Shown here piece by piece: positions 11,241-21,559 of a stretch of 60,686 nucleotides of DNA; position 1 is the stretch's first letter, and every line of letters begins with the position of its first letter. The translations under genes and the position numbers were made by a program. A model generated the notes under the pieces. It was given only the letters and a program-made list of their open reading frames with translations, had not been told where the DNA came from and searched no databases. The DNA is from Lactifluus volemus (taxonomy: Eukaryota; Basidiomycota; Agaricomycetes; Russulales; Russulaceae), in the NCBI GenBank assembly GCA_022376515.1, contig WTXI01000223.1, forward strand, positions 1-60,686. The letters are read 5' to 3'.

Positions 11241-11779
11241 ATCCCTTTGCACCACCACGCTCTTGCTCTCCAGATCCTTCAAGTTGGGAAAAGGTGCACC
11301 AACCGCTGCATCAGATCCGCTGCACTCAGCAAAGCTTGTCCGCGGGAAGCAACAAACCCATCACCTCCTGGGCATCCCGGTTTAGAGAAAAGTGTAGAAA
11401 CGGACCCACCATAAAACTCCTCCCAGTCGTCTACTCAGCATTCCCCCTCAGTGAGCCCAGAATTGCTCCTCCAATTTTCGCTCTATGTCATCCCCGCTGT
11501 GAGCTCGCCATAACGCACTCTCCTCCCCCTCACGCCCACATCCGACGTCCCCACTCAGCCCAGAGAGAATACAAGTCCGCCATCTCCTTCGTCACCATCC
11601 TTATGCGACCATCGCTTTGCCAACAACCCTCACATCCATTCTTTCACGCTCCCTTCAGCTTTCCATCTGTTACAGTTAGCGACTCGCATCCCATCATACT
11701 CACCGGTCGATCAACCTCCAATACCTCGTTCACTAGTCTTGCGTTGGGTGGGGAAAGGTTTGGTGGCTGGATGCCGAAC
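11241..11779. other. Proline- and serine-rich open stretch, no call
   Basis: A plus-strand frame stays open from 11171 to 11944, but its residue mix (Pro, Ser, Arg, His) looks like translated pyrimidine-rich noncoding DNA. It also runs from the condensin remnant into the acyltransferase remnant, so it is probably chance. Confidence 0.3.
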
Positions 11780-12308
11780 CCTCCTGTGGACATGCGTTCT
11801 AACCTTTTTGATTTTCGCCGATGCGGCTTTTATGAGGATTGGGTAACTAGCCACCCTTTTTTTTTCTACTTTGGTGCTGAGTACGGTCACAGTGAAACTC
11901 AACTTCTTGGGATGAGTTTTCCCGAGATTCAAACAAGCCCATAGACAACGTCCTGCTTCGACACGTCTACGCGTCGACGATCAGCTCGTACAATTGCCGG
12001 GCTCGCGTGCCGATGTTAACCACCTTCCTTCTCTCCGCGGCGGCCCACGAACTGGTCATGGCCGTAGTCACCAAGAAGTCTAGGTGCGCTCCAGCCAAAC
12101 CTCCCTCTTTGTTATTTGTGAAAAGATTGATTTGTTCGAACGTGGAAACAGATTGTATATCTTTGTGCTGCAACTCATCCAGATTCCCATGGCCTCTGTC
12201 GCACGGTCGCTAGCGATCAAGCGTAAAAAGTTCTTGGGCAACGCGATGATCTGGTTGACGTTGTATGCGGGGTTCCCGTTACTGTGCATAGCGTACGTCT
12301 TTTACTGA
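11780..12308 (+). pseudogene. Sterol O-acyltransferase (MBOAT family) C-terminal remnant 2
   Basis: This is a more complete 3' end than remnant 1. The FADCGFYEDW region is frameshifted near 11818. VHNFLLRHVYAS-like sequence is near 11945. MLTTFLLSAAAHELVMAVVTKK (partial, near 12013) carries the MBOAT His. A clean intron of about 66 nt (GTGCGC near 12085 to AACAG near 12150) then leads to RLYIFVLQLIQIPMASVAR, IKRKKFLGNAMIWLTLYAG and the terminal membrane segment FPLLCIAYVFY with a TGA at 12306. The last exon alone looks intact. The N-terminal half of the enzyme is absent, so it cannot be active. Confidence 0.7.
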
Positions 12309-12869
12309 TACTTTGTCTCGTGTCGGGCTTTATCTTTCGGGGATCGTAAAGTACAGTATCTTGAGTGTCGCTTAACACCTAGGTAATAACGTTTTGAAAA
12401 AGGCGCCCTGGCTTTATTCAAGCGTGAAGTGGTCAGACTCGGAAGCTCGAGTTACGGAAAGTGATTATCGGATATCACAAACGTGACCTTCCCGCTGCGC
12501 TGAGCGTGAGACGGCGCAGACAAGGTGCCCTTAGAAGCCATAATGCAGGCACATGCAAGGGCACAGGGTTACGTCAAGGCTCGACAACCCTCAACCCCGT
12601 CTTTCTCTTTCTTACTCTCTTCAAAGCTACCCAGATGACCCGGATCCGTATGCGAAAGTCTCCTATCCCTATGTCTCCTGTTGTTAACCACTACTACAGC
12701 TCAGGTTCTCAAATCTCCGACATGAGGCACACTGGCAGCAGCCGCGCTCAGGTCGCCTCAACGCAACTAGGCTCGCATCCGCTCCGGGTTACTGGTACGT
12801 ACTCCCTTTGTGGTCATGCTCTGAGAGGTACTAAATCTCTTTCCCCTGCCAGTCCTCAGAGCGCGCAAC
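12309..12869. other. Spacer and possible first exons of the NLR
   Basis: 12309-12600 holds nothing recognisable. At about 12630-12690 the frame reads DDPDPYAKVSYPYVS, which resembles the calcium-loop region of a C2 domain. A plausible 58-nt intron (GTACGT near 12794 to CCAG near 12852) follows. This may be the true 5' part of the NLR gene. Confidence 0.35.
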
Positions 12870-15800
12870 CTCCCGCGTTTCAAGAACCTCCTCTGGAGAA
12901 AAGGAATTTTTTATGTCACTGTGACTTGCGGGGCGACGACGAGGCAGACTCGATCTGTGCAGAGAAGGGAGAATATCGTAGAATGGAACGACACTTTGTG
13001 AGAAATTCCCATATTTTATATCTATTTGCGGCTGAGTCCCCAGCAGCATTGTACAATCCCAATCTCATATCACAGCACATCTTTATATGGAAAGGCCCAA
13101 CGCGAAAGACATTCTTATCGGAAATCAGAGGATAGCCTGTGAACCACCTTGCGGTTCGTCTCATGATTTTTGAATTTTTACTCATGCTTCTGGCTGAGCA
13201 TCCTACATGTAGAACTCGACATTGTTTTCGGCAATGCAGATGGACATTCGAAACAGACAAAGAAGCCGGCCACAGTCTTAACGATCACAGTGTCATCAAA
13301 CGCAAGTTCCTCTCGGACAGCGACAGTCAACACCCCGAATCTCATACCGGGCAACCCTGTCACTGAAGGAGGCGCTCCACGTCACATTGTCCAATCTGAC
13401 GCTGAAACCGCGCAACCCACGACAGTTGCTGCTCCTCGATCTGATTTTTCCAAGACGGGTGACCTTCTCGTTGACAGCGCAGCCACTCCTGTGGGAACAG
13501 TGCCGGACAGCCAGCCGGGGATGTCGCGTCATCCCGATCGCGCTGAGAAGCTATGGATGCGGTCACAACATGGAAAAGTGCCGTTGATGTTATGAAGCAG
13601 GTGGCGGACACCGTCAGTCCAATCCTCAAATCAGTATGTCCATACCCTTTTTCTCTACTATTGGCCGAGCTAATTGCTGCCCTCAGCGTGCCAGCTCGGC
13701 ATGGGCTCAGCTCTCCAATTTACCCGAGGTGCGCGCCCTTGCCCTGTTGGATGAAATAGAACGCTCACCGTTTTTTTTTGGCTCGTTGGCAGGACTGGTA
13801 CACCAGTTACAGCATGACGACAACTTCCGATCACTACTTGAGGCGATACTCAACGCATTTGAATTTGGAAATGAGGACGTTTTAAGGAACATCCAACCAG
13901 CATCAACGCAAGCAAATATTCTCAACGAGATGCTGCAGTGCGTCTCCGAATGTGCCAATTCTATCAAATCGTACGCGTTTACCGAATCGTTTGCCAAGAG
14001 AGATGAACAAGTCGGTACGTTATCCTGACCTGACCTCTCTCATCGCCTCTTATCAACATGTGATTTTCAGCAAAGCTGGCTTCGAAAAATGTCGAACTCC
14101 TCCGCAAGGCGTCGTCCAACTACGAGATCTACGAGGACAATTCCCCACAGATGTTGCTGTCCCCGCTGTCGCTCCTGTCCCTGAAATGCGAAACGATGTG
14201 AGAACACAGGAAACGGATATGTCGAATCAAGCATCGGATACTGGTGCGTCATTATGACAGTCACAAAGGCATCGATCTTCGGTTTAACAAGAGTAAAACA
14301 GAATTGAGTGCAATAATCGGGGAAAGTCCTCTTTTGGGAGGATGGCGATTCAAAGATAGGCAGGGCTGCCATCCAGGCACACGCAAACATTTCTTGGACC
14401 ACATCGTCGAGTGGGTCACGAATACCAAATCCAATCGTGGCCTCCTTCTCCTTGGCCAGGCAGGCACAGGAAAGTCCTCCATTGCGCATGAGATCGCACT
14501 TCAATTCGACGAGACGTATCTCGGTTCTTATGTTGCTTTTGTGCGGAAGGAGAAACGCAAGGAGTCCAACGACGAGGCTTATCATTTCTTTACGACCCTT
14601 GCCCGCGGCCTCTCCGATCGCTATCCTCAGTTCAAGCTCGCCCTCAAGAGGGCCATTGCAAGTGATCCGTCTTTTGGGACTACCCGAGATCCTCGTAGAC
14701 TTTTTACACGGCTCCTCGTTAATCCACTCAAGAGCGTACCACTTGTTGATCCAATTCTCATCATCATCGATGGTTTGGATGAGAGTGGTATTACAATTGG
14801 CGGAAATGCACTGCACACGTTTCTTGCCCAACGTCTCGTCGACCTCCCGCCGAATGTTCGCATACTGATCACGTCGAGGTCGGAAGACGACATCGAACAG
14901 GCATTCGCCGACGCGCGGTCCGTCCATACACTGTACATGGATGACGACCACCTGGCTGCCAATACGGAACAAGATATTGGCTTGTATATTCAGAGCAAGC
15001 TCCGCAAGGACGTGTTCAAAGACCATGGTAGCAAGCTAGTGCAGGCGTCAGAGGGCTTGTTTCAGTGGGCGGCCGTTGCATGTGGTTTCATAAACAGCCG
15101 TGCCAGTCTTGGCCTTGGCTACAACGAGTGTATACAGCGCCTGTTGAGACCCTCTCGAGGTCTCAGTGGCGAAGGTCCCCTGGACAACTTGTACGAAGAA
15201 GTGCTCCAAGGGTACTTTGATTCAGATGAAGCCCAGGTTCATTTTCGGTCCATCATGGGACAACTTTTTGCTGCAGTCGAACCCCTCTCCATCGATTCTC
15301 TGATCGCTCTGCGACAGCATGCACCGTTGTTCACCCCGAAGATTCCAACCTGGTCCTCAGAATTCTCCGCTGTCTCGGCTCGCTGCTGAGTAGCGTCACT
15401 TCCCTTGATCAAACGCGCCCCATCCTTCCCCTCCATACATCATTCCGTGACTTTCTGACTAGTAAGACGAGCAATGTGTTTTATGTCGATCTTGCGGATG
15501 CCCACCATCAGTTGACACATTCCTGCCTTGGTTTAATGCTCGATGGCCTCAAATTCAACATGTGCAGACTCGAGTCGTCATATCTCGCCAACAGCGACGT
15601 CCCAGACTTAGAATCCCGAATCGCCAAATATATTCCGTCTGCTCTACAATATGGTTGTATTTACTGGGGCGATCATTTGTGCCGTCTTGCCTTCGATGAC
15701 GAGGTCCTCAAAAAGTTCGATTGCTCCTGAAACAAAGTTTCTGTTTTGGCTGGAAGTGCTTAGTGTCAAGAAGAGTGTCGGCGTTGCTTCACGAGCATTG

Positions 15801-17791
15801 TCATCCCTGTCGGTATGGTTGCTGCGCGAGGTATGTACACCGCATAATTGAATATGACATGTAGTGACTTGAGCGTGAAATCGCAATAGCGTTCACAAAC
15901 GGAAGTGAAGAAATTGTTGGGATTGGTGAAGGATGCATCTTCATTCGTGCGGTATTTCGGAATGGCGGTGGCAAGAAGTGCACCACATATCTACGTCTCT
16001 GCCCTGCCTTTTGCGCCAGCCTCTTCCCATATCCTTCATCAATACCTTCCCGAATTTCCTCGGACATTGAGGTTGGAACGCGGGCGGTTGTCGCATTGGC
16101 CTGAATTGGAAATGACGATTAAGGCACATAAGAAATGTCAATTGTGTTGCCTTCTCGCCGGACGGGGAGCGTATCGCATCGGCCTCGTATGATCACACAA
16201 TTCGGGTGTGGGATGCCACAACAAGACAGATTCTAGCGGGCCCGTTTACTGGACACACCGATTGGTCAGATCGGTTGCATTCTCACCAGACGGGGAGCGT
16301 ATCGCATCGGCCTCGCTTGATCAGACGATTCGGGTGTGGGATGCCACAACAGGACAGATTATAGCGGGCCCGTTTACTGGACACACCGATTCGGTCACAT
16401 CGGTTGCATTCTCACCAGACGGGGAGCGTATCGCATCGGCCTCTTCTGATCGCACGATTCGGGTGTGGGATGCCACGACAGGACAGATTATAGCGGGCCC
16501 GTTTACTGGACACACCGATTCGGTCAGATCGGTTGCATTCTCACCAGACGGGGAGCGTATCGCATCGGCCTCGCATGATCAGACGATTCGGGTGTGGGAT
16601 GCCACAACAGGACAGATTATAGCGGGCCCGTTCACTGGACACACCTATTCGGTCACATCGGTTGCATTCTCACCAGACGGGGAGCGTATCGCATCGGCCT
16701 CGTATGATGACACGATTCGGGTGTGGGATGCCACAACAGGACAGATATAGCGGGCCCGTTTACTGGACACACCGATTGGGTCAGATCGGTTGCATTCTCA
16801 CCAGATGGGGAGCGTATCGCATCGGCCTCGGATGATCGCACGATTCGGGTGTGGGATGCCACAACAGGATGGATTTAGCGGGCCCGTATACTGGACACAC
16901 CTATTCGGTCACATCGATTGCATTCTCACCAGACGGGGAGCGTATCGCATCGGCCTCGGATGATCGCACGATTCGGGTGTGGGATGCCACAACAAGACGG
17001 ATTCTAGCGGGCCCGTTTACTGGACACACAATTCGGTCACATCTGTTGCATTCTCACCAGATGGGGAGCGTATCGCATCGGCCTCGGATGATCACACGAT
17101 TCGGGTGTGGGATGCCACAACAGGACAGATTATAGCAGGCCCGTTCACTGGACACACCTATTCGGTCAGATCGGTTGCATTCTCACCAGATGGGGAGCGT
17201 ATTGCATCGGCCTCGGATGATCGCACGATTCGGGTGTGGGATGCCACAACAGGACAGATTATAGCGGGCCCGTTCACTGGACACACCTATTCGGTCAGAT
17301 CGGTTGCATTCTCACCAGATGGGGAGCGTATCGCATCGGCCTCGGATGATCAGACGATTCGGGTGTGGGATGCCACAACAGGACAGATTCTAGCGGGCCC
17401 GTTTACTGGACACACCTGTTCGGTCAGATCTGTTGCATTCTCACCAGATGGGGAGCGTATTGCATCGGCCTCGTATGATTGCACGATTCGGGTGTGGGAT
17501 GCCACAACAGGACATATTTCCTCAGCTTCAGACAACGGCACAATTCATGTGAAGACTGCAACCAGGGCCGAAAATATTACGAATCAATTTACGGACCAGT
17601 CCTTGATCGATAGTGACGGTTGGTTACATGGAGAAGAGAATGAACTTGTGCTTTGGATTCCCGAGCTACATAGGCCATGCCTTCATAGACCCAGCACTGT
17701 CTGGATTGCAGGCAAACATGAGACACGGCTTGATCTCTCAGATTTTGCTCATGGATCAAATTGGGCTAGTAGTACATTACAATTTATCTAA
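12870..17791 (+). pseudogene. NLR-type STAND protein: C2-like N terminus, NACHT, 11 WD40 repeats; multiple frameshifts
   Basis: Order of parts. C2-like beta-strand region FYVTVTCG near 12912. A Ser/Thr/Pro-rich linker with KKPATVLTITVSS near 13260. A helical region (about 13555-14010) with introns. The NACHT domain at 14244-15320 has Walker A LLLLGQAGTGKSS near 14445, Walker B PILIIIDGLDES near 14752 and LITSR near 14866. A winged-helix/helical region runs to about 16120. WD40 repeats occupy about 16140-17520, followed by a 90-residue tail ending at 17791. Such proteins are intracellular receptors that act in fungal allorecognition and immunity. Frame is lost near 15322, near 15725, and in four places in the WD40 tract (spacings of 128 instead of 129). 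The first exon is uncertain. On this sequence it is a pseudogene, unless the indels are assembly errors in a repetitive gene. Confidence 0.75.
16140..17520 (+). repeat. Eleven tandem WD40 repeats, 129-bp unit
   Basis: The GGGGAGCGTAT core starts at 16164, 16292, 16421, 16550, 16679, 16807, 16935, 17063, 17192, 17321 and 17450, so spacings are 128 or 129 bp. Each unit encodes [38 protein letters not shown]. The units are nearly identical except at the two x positions and just after GHT. Each 128-bp interval is one base short and shifts the frame. Confidence 0.9.
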
Positions 17792-18055
17792 ATAGAATCG
17801 ATTGTATGTAAGATAGCTTGACTGTTGTCCTGCTTTGTTAGACTAAACCGTGACCATCCTCTCACTCTCGAGAATCTTATACTCAATGAAAGAGATGTCA
17901 AATGTCAAGGGTTTGATTCCTTTTCTTGGCCGGGATGTATCTCTGGTACTGTGTGAGCTTTCGTCGTCTGATTTTCCCGTCTGGACTGTAACATAGTAAT
18001 AGTAATCGGATTTCCGCTCACACTGCCTGCTGCCTGAACTGGGATTAAAGGACGT
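17792..18055. other. NLR 3' flank and duplicated upstream segment of condensin
   Basis: 17792-17990 is the 3' flank of the NLR, with no gene. From about 18000 (AATCGGATTTCCGCTCAC) the sequence matches 10808 onward, the upstream part of the other condensin remnant. Confidence 0.4.
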
Positions 18056-18210
18056 GACGCATGACTGTGCCTTATTACATACGCCTGTTCGCCACATTCG
18101 ATAACCCTTATACCTGATCTTACTGCCTTCGTGGTCGACTGTCTGTAGATTACGTCTTTGCATGTGCAGGACAATAAAACAATTCAAAAAAAAAAAGACG
18201 CATGACTGTG
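18056..18210 (+). mobile_element. Retroposed 3'-end insertion with 14-bp target duplication and poly(A)
   Basis: GACGCATGACTGTG occurs at 18056-18069 and again at 18197-18210. Between them are 127 bases ending in a pure run of 11 A (18186-18196), preceded at 18173-18178 by a polyadenylation signal AATAAA. The paralogous locus at 10890-10930 has the same flanking sequence uninterrupted (GACGCGTGACTGTG then ACTACACGCG). These are the hallmarks of target-primed reverse transcription of an mRNA 3' end, presumably by LINE machinery in trans. The source gene is not recognised: the insert contains no clear coding and no complete tRNA-like A and B boxes, so a short SINE is less likely. Confidence 0.75.
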
Positions 18211-18283
18211 TACATGCGTCGAACATGTGACCGACGCCCCTCCGACCCGTTCGCACTGGCAACAACGGCCAACGACCAGATGG

Positions 18284-20158
18284 CAGTGAATTTGATCTCC
18301 AAGAGGAGTTTCGGCTCTACAAGATTCAAGGAACTATTCTATAGAGCATGAACATGACATACGATCGATGCAACCAGGAGAGATGGACGCTTTGCTTCAA
18401 CGTGTGTCGCAAATGCTTTCACTAACATCCTCCACTCATCGTTTATTACAGAAGCTGTCCGAGCCATAGCAGAGTCCTTTGAAGCCCTCACATCTCCAGA
18501 TACGTTTGACATCTTGTGCTCTTTTCTCAAATCCGTCGATGCAGTGCCCGGTATCTTGATGAACAAACTACTCGACGTTATCATGTCTGGCTTTGCCGCG
18601 GAGGTGGATGTTGCCGCGCACGACATCGACCACGAAGATCAGCAGACTGTGCGGCACATAAAATACCGATGGAGATGTATGCCTTCTTGCTCAACTGGTC
18701 GGCCCGCTCGGTGGAGAAGGTCAACGTACCTGACGAGGATGCGTCCGCTGCCGCGGCACCCGCAAAGTCTCGAAAGGGACGGGGCGGAAAGGCAACGCAA
18801 TCGAAGTTGCTTCCAAGAACAAGGCAGCCGAATGGTCGTGGAACGACCAGATCGTGCCTATTCTTACGCTGATCGCCAAGGTTTTAAAGTTGAAGACGTC
18901 CAAGATTTGGACTGTGAGCGGGAGAGGATACTTTTATCGGGTGTGTCGGTTCCTCACAAGGCCGCCTTATCAGCTTTGCTTACTATAAGGCAAAACGTCC
19001 CTTTCTCGGTAGGTGTCTCACTGCGCCTGCGTACCACGTCACGGAGAATGAGCAGTACATGAAGTCCGAGGCTATCAAGCTTGGAGTCTACAAAGTCATC
19101 TGTCTTGCAAACATCACGGCATGGACCTGCCGCACAGACGTCGATCATGCAAACTTTGCAGTACTACGAACACCTCTCCGAGAGTGCCTTAACGTGCTGT
19201 TGAAGGAATTCGACCATGCACAACTCGGCGAAGAGATCCTCCGCGAGATCGCTGCGAAGAGCTTCAATGCGCAAAATACCAAGGGTCCAAAAACTTTTCT
19301 AGGTTCCTCACGCAATTCGCAGAGTGGGCTCCGTGAGCAGTCCTGAAACTGATTAGCTTGCTGCTCTCGCACTTGGACTCAGAGGTACTTTTTCCTACAC
19401 ACGTTCTCATTCTTTTCGACTGTCTACGGGGCCTTACGTTACATAAATTATCCGATGCGCATGGCGATCGTCGAAATCATTGGCTGTCTCATCCACGAGC
19501 TCGCTTGCTCGAAGACCTCACGAGCGACGCACACCAGACGCAGAAACAGCTCAACGGTCTCTACGATCTGCTCCTCGAGCGCACTCTCGACCTTTTCTCC
19601 TATGTGCGCTCCAAAGTGTTCCCGACTCTGCGACCTGCCCATGAAATTCCCCAAACTGCGTCTCGTCATCACGCCGGGGCGCCGGCAGGCCGCACGATTT
19701 CGTTGATCGTCAAGCTGATGGTGATGCATCCGTACGGATTGATGCACGGCGGCTTGCTCGGGATGGAGGAGTGGGAATCGGTATCGTGAAGTGGTGAAGG
19801 AGTTGGAGAAAACGAAAAAGGTGACACCCTATCTGAAAGCGGGAAAAGCGGGGATGACTTCTACGGCTCGGCCCGTGAAGAAGCGATCGCGGTAAATGCC
19901 GTTCCCCCAACCACGAGTTTGTTGCTGATTTGTCGTTGAACAGACGAGGTCGATAGTAACATGGACGAGGACGAACTAGAGTCCTCCAGAGCCGAGGAAG
20001 GCTCCGAGTCCGCCTCGACATGGACAGTCCCGTCTTCCGCAAATTGCAACAAGCTATCGAGCACCCATGTCGCCACGCGAGTGGTTTGCGCTCGCCGAAC
20101 AAGCCACCAACACCGTCTACGCGCTCGGCAACAAACCGGACATACTGAGCGATACGCT
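18284..20158 (+). pseudogene. Condensin subunit 1 (CND1/NCAPD2-like), multiply frameshifted, 3'-truncated
   Basis: The N terminus EFDLQEEFRLYKIQGTI is near 18287. Further HEAT-type helices follow: EAVRAIAESFEALTSPDTFD (near 18450), LLDVIMSGFAAEVDVAAHD (near 18570), MYAFLLNWSARSVEKVNVP (near 18677) with a basic Ala/Lys linker, YMKSEAIKLGVYKVICLA (near 19058), CLNVLLKEFDHAQLGEEILR (near 19186), MRMAIVEIIGCLIHELA (near 19455), LNGLYDLLLERTLD, LPMKFPKLRLVIT, LIVKLMVMHPYG, and after a probable intron REWFALAEQATNTVYALGN near 20080. The pieces lie in all three frames with internal stops. The sequence ends at 20158, exactly where the LINE remnant begins. The real protein (over 1,000 residues) compacts mitotic chromosomes, so the functional copy must be elsewhere. 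Confidence 0.8.
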
Positions 20159-20159
20159 T

Positions 20160-20420
20160 ATTATTAATAAAGTGGGGATGGGTTGATGATGGCGGGCGAT
20201 CGCCCGAGCCGTTTAGCGTGGTCCTCTGGGGGCCGGCGTCGGGGCCGGACGCATTCTTGTGTTTCTTCGATGAACTTCGTTAGCGCTTCCCCACCTTTTC
20301 TCGTCCCGAAGAGAATGTCGGGTGATAGCGTGGGTGATGCCGGATTGAGGATGCGTTTGCGTGCCGCCCTGAAGCGGGGGCAGTGGAGAATGACATGACT
20401 GGGGGTCTGGATGTCTATCA
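20160..20420 (-). mobile_element. 5'-truncated LINE (non-LTR retrotransposon) 3' end
   Basis: On the minus strand about 80 codons are open from 20410 to the TAA at 20164-20166. They read TPSHVILHCPRFRAARKRIL near the start and LFGTRKGGEALTKFIEETQE in the middle. The H-x(4)-HCP motif followed by a helical region and the FG-x-x-G-x-x-AL-x-x-FI motif are typical of the C terminus of LINE ORF2 proteins, after the reverse transcriptase. Only this end is present, as expected for a 5'-truncated insertion. A short TAATAA-like tail is next to its 3' end (20159-20170). Confidence 0.65.
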
Positions 20421-20425
20421 GCCCA

Positions 20426-20886
20426 CACTCGACGTTTCATTTCATACGACCACTGAGGGGTGGGACACTCCCTTGATGTTGCGGATCGGGTGCAGACATC
20501 TCGACTGGCAGGTTGCCTCTGCAGTGCAATTCTTTGGTACACTTTCACCCATACTTTCTGTTGTGGAGGAAGTCGCATTCAGTTATCGAGAGCACTATCA
20601 ATCATCAGAATGGCACAACGATGTCGACCGAAGACAGTGGCGTGAACTTCTTATGCCATTCACCAACGCGAAAGAAATTCATGTGCAAGATGGTCTCGTC
20701 AGCAAAATCTCTCGTTCCTTACCATCCGATGATGGAGAGCCACCACTGGAGCTCCTTCCGAACCTTGAGAAGGTTGGATATACTGGAGGAAGCGATGCTA
20801 GGGACGCATTTACCCCATTTCTCAATGAACGACAAGTAGCAGGCCATCGCGTCAGCCTGCGCTCGGTCGATATTCTATATGCCTGA
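20426..20886 (+). pseudogene. F-box-like protein copy D, 3' fragment
   Basis: Only the last ~150 codons of the family are present, from the segment equivalent to LDVSLHAV to the terminus. They include CRHLDWQVASAVQFFGTLSP, VDRRQWREL and PPLELLPNLEKVGY. The ending is divergent (RSVDILYA). The fragment starts abruptly next to the LINE remnant, so the F-box, the promoter and two thirds of the gene are missing. The frame within the fragment is still open. The normal F-box 3' flank follows. Confidence 0.85.
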
Positions 20887-21559
20887 GGGTCTGTTAGGTG
20901 TGAGCACTGTAGCGATGTAGCTGGTTGGTGGATCGAAGTACGTCTCGCACGACTATCCATATCTTAGTCGCGCTCACACCATTTATTCTCTTGTTCGTGA
21001 CGGCCACCAGGATCCTAGTCATTGATGAGGTCGCAACATTAATAAAGCGGCCCAACTAGCTTATCCTACTAGTAGTCCGAGTCAAAATAGGCATATGCAT
21101 TCTTAATGACTATCACATACCCTTCCTCAGATCTCTAAGTATAATTTGTCTCTTGATACATGTTGGCTAACGTTATTTCGCGTTTCGAGCACGGTGTCAT
21201 GACTGTTATGCCTACCAGCTTCGCCATCACCCCTCCCTCGATCGTGGACGGATCTAACGAATTCAACTTTCTCACCGTAGTCCTTCGCTCTTTCTGTTGA
21301 CCATCGTGGATACTGTCAGTGTTGGATATAAATTGTTTGGAGATCATAGCGTTTTTGATACCCCGTCGAAATGGGCCAGCTCATAACTACGATTCCTATG
21401 CCCGGGCCAAGTCTTCCCACCTCTGTCCAAGTAGTAGTCGTATTTAGGGGCGATGAATAGAGCGCGTGAATCACCTGAACGCGGCACTGAGGACTTGGAA
21501 CCTATATTTATCAGCGGATTGATGTCCTACCTCGTTGACGTGCTGCGGACTGTCAGGTG
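20887..21559. repeat. F-box 3' flank and inter-unit repeat
   Basis: 20930-21350 is the array 3' flank, with GTACGTCTC near 20937 and ATCCTAGTCATTGATGAG near 21010. 21380-21559 matches the segments at 25230-25440, 31570-31780 and 58540-58680 that adjoin MFS remnants. No gene is seen. Confidence 0.5.

Noticed and set aside
11171..11944. 257-codon proline-rich open frame
   Set aside because: Crosses from the condensin remnant to the acyltransferase remnant in unrelated frames; no conserved motif.
12461..13135. 224-codon open frame before the NLR
   Set aside because: The recognisable C2-like pieces lie in other frames of the same stretch, so this frame is not the product.
14067..15026. 319-codon open frame on the minus strand
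   Set aside because: Exactly antisense to the NACHT domain, with no family features; a shadow of the coding strand.
16140..17520. Regular 129-bp repeats resembling a repeat-spacer array
   Set aside because: The whole unit is conserved and encodes WD40 repeats; there are no unique spacers, and the genome is fungal.
17880..17930. GGTTTGATTCC, resembling a tRNA T-arm box
   Set aside because: No matching A box, acceptor stem or anticodon arm can be folded around it.
18070..18196. SINE as the identity of the small retroposed insert
   Set aside because: No clear Pol III A and B boxes, and an AATAAA signal sits just before the tail, which fits an mRNA 3' end better; a genome search could reopen this.
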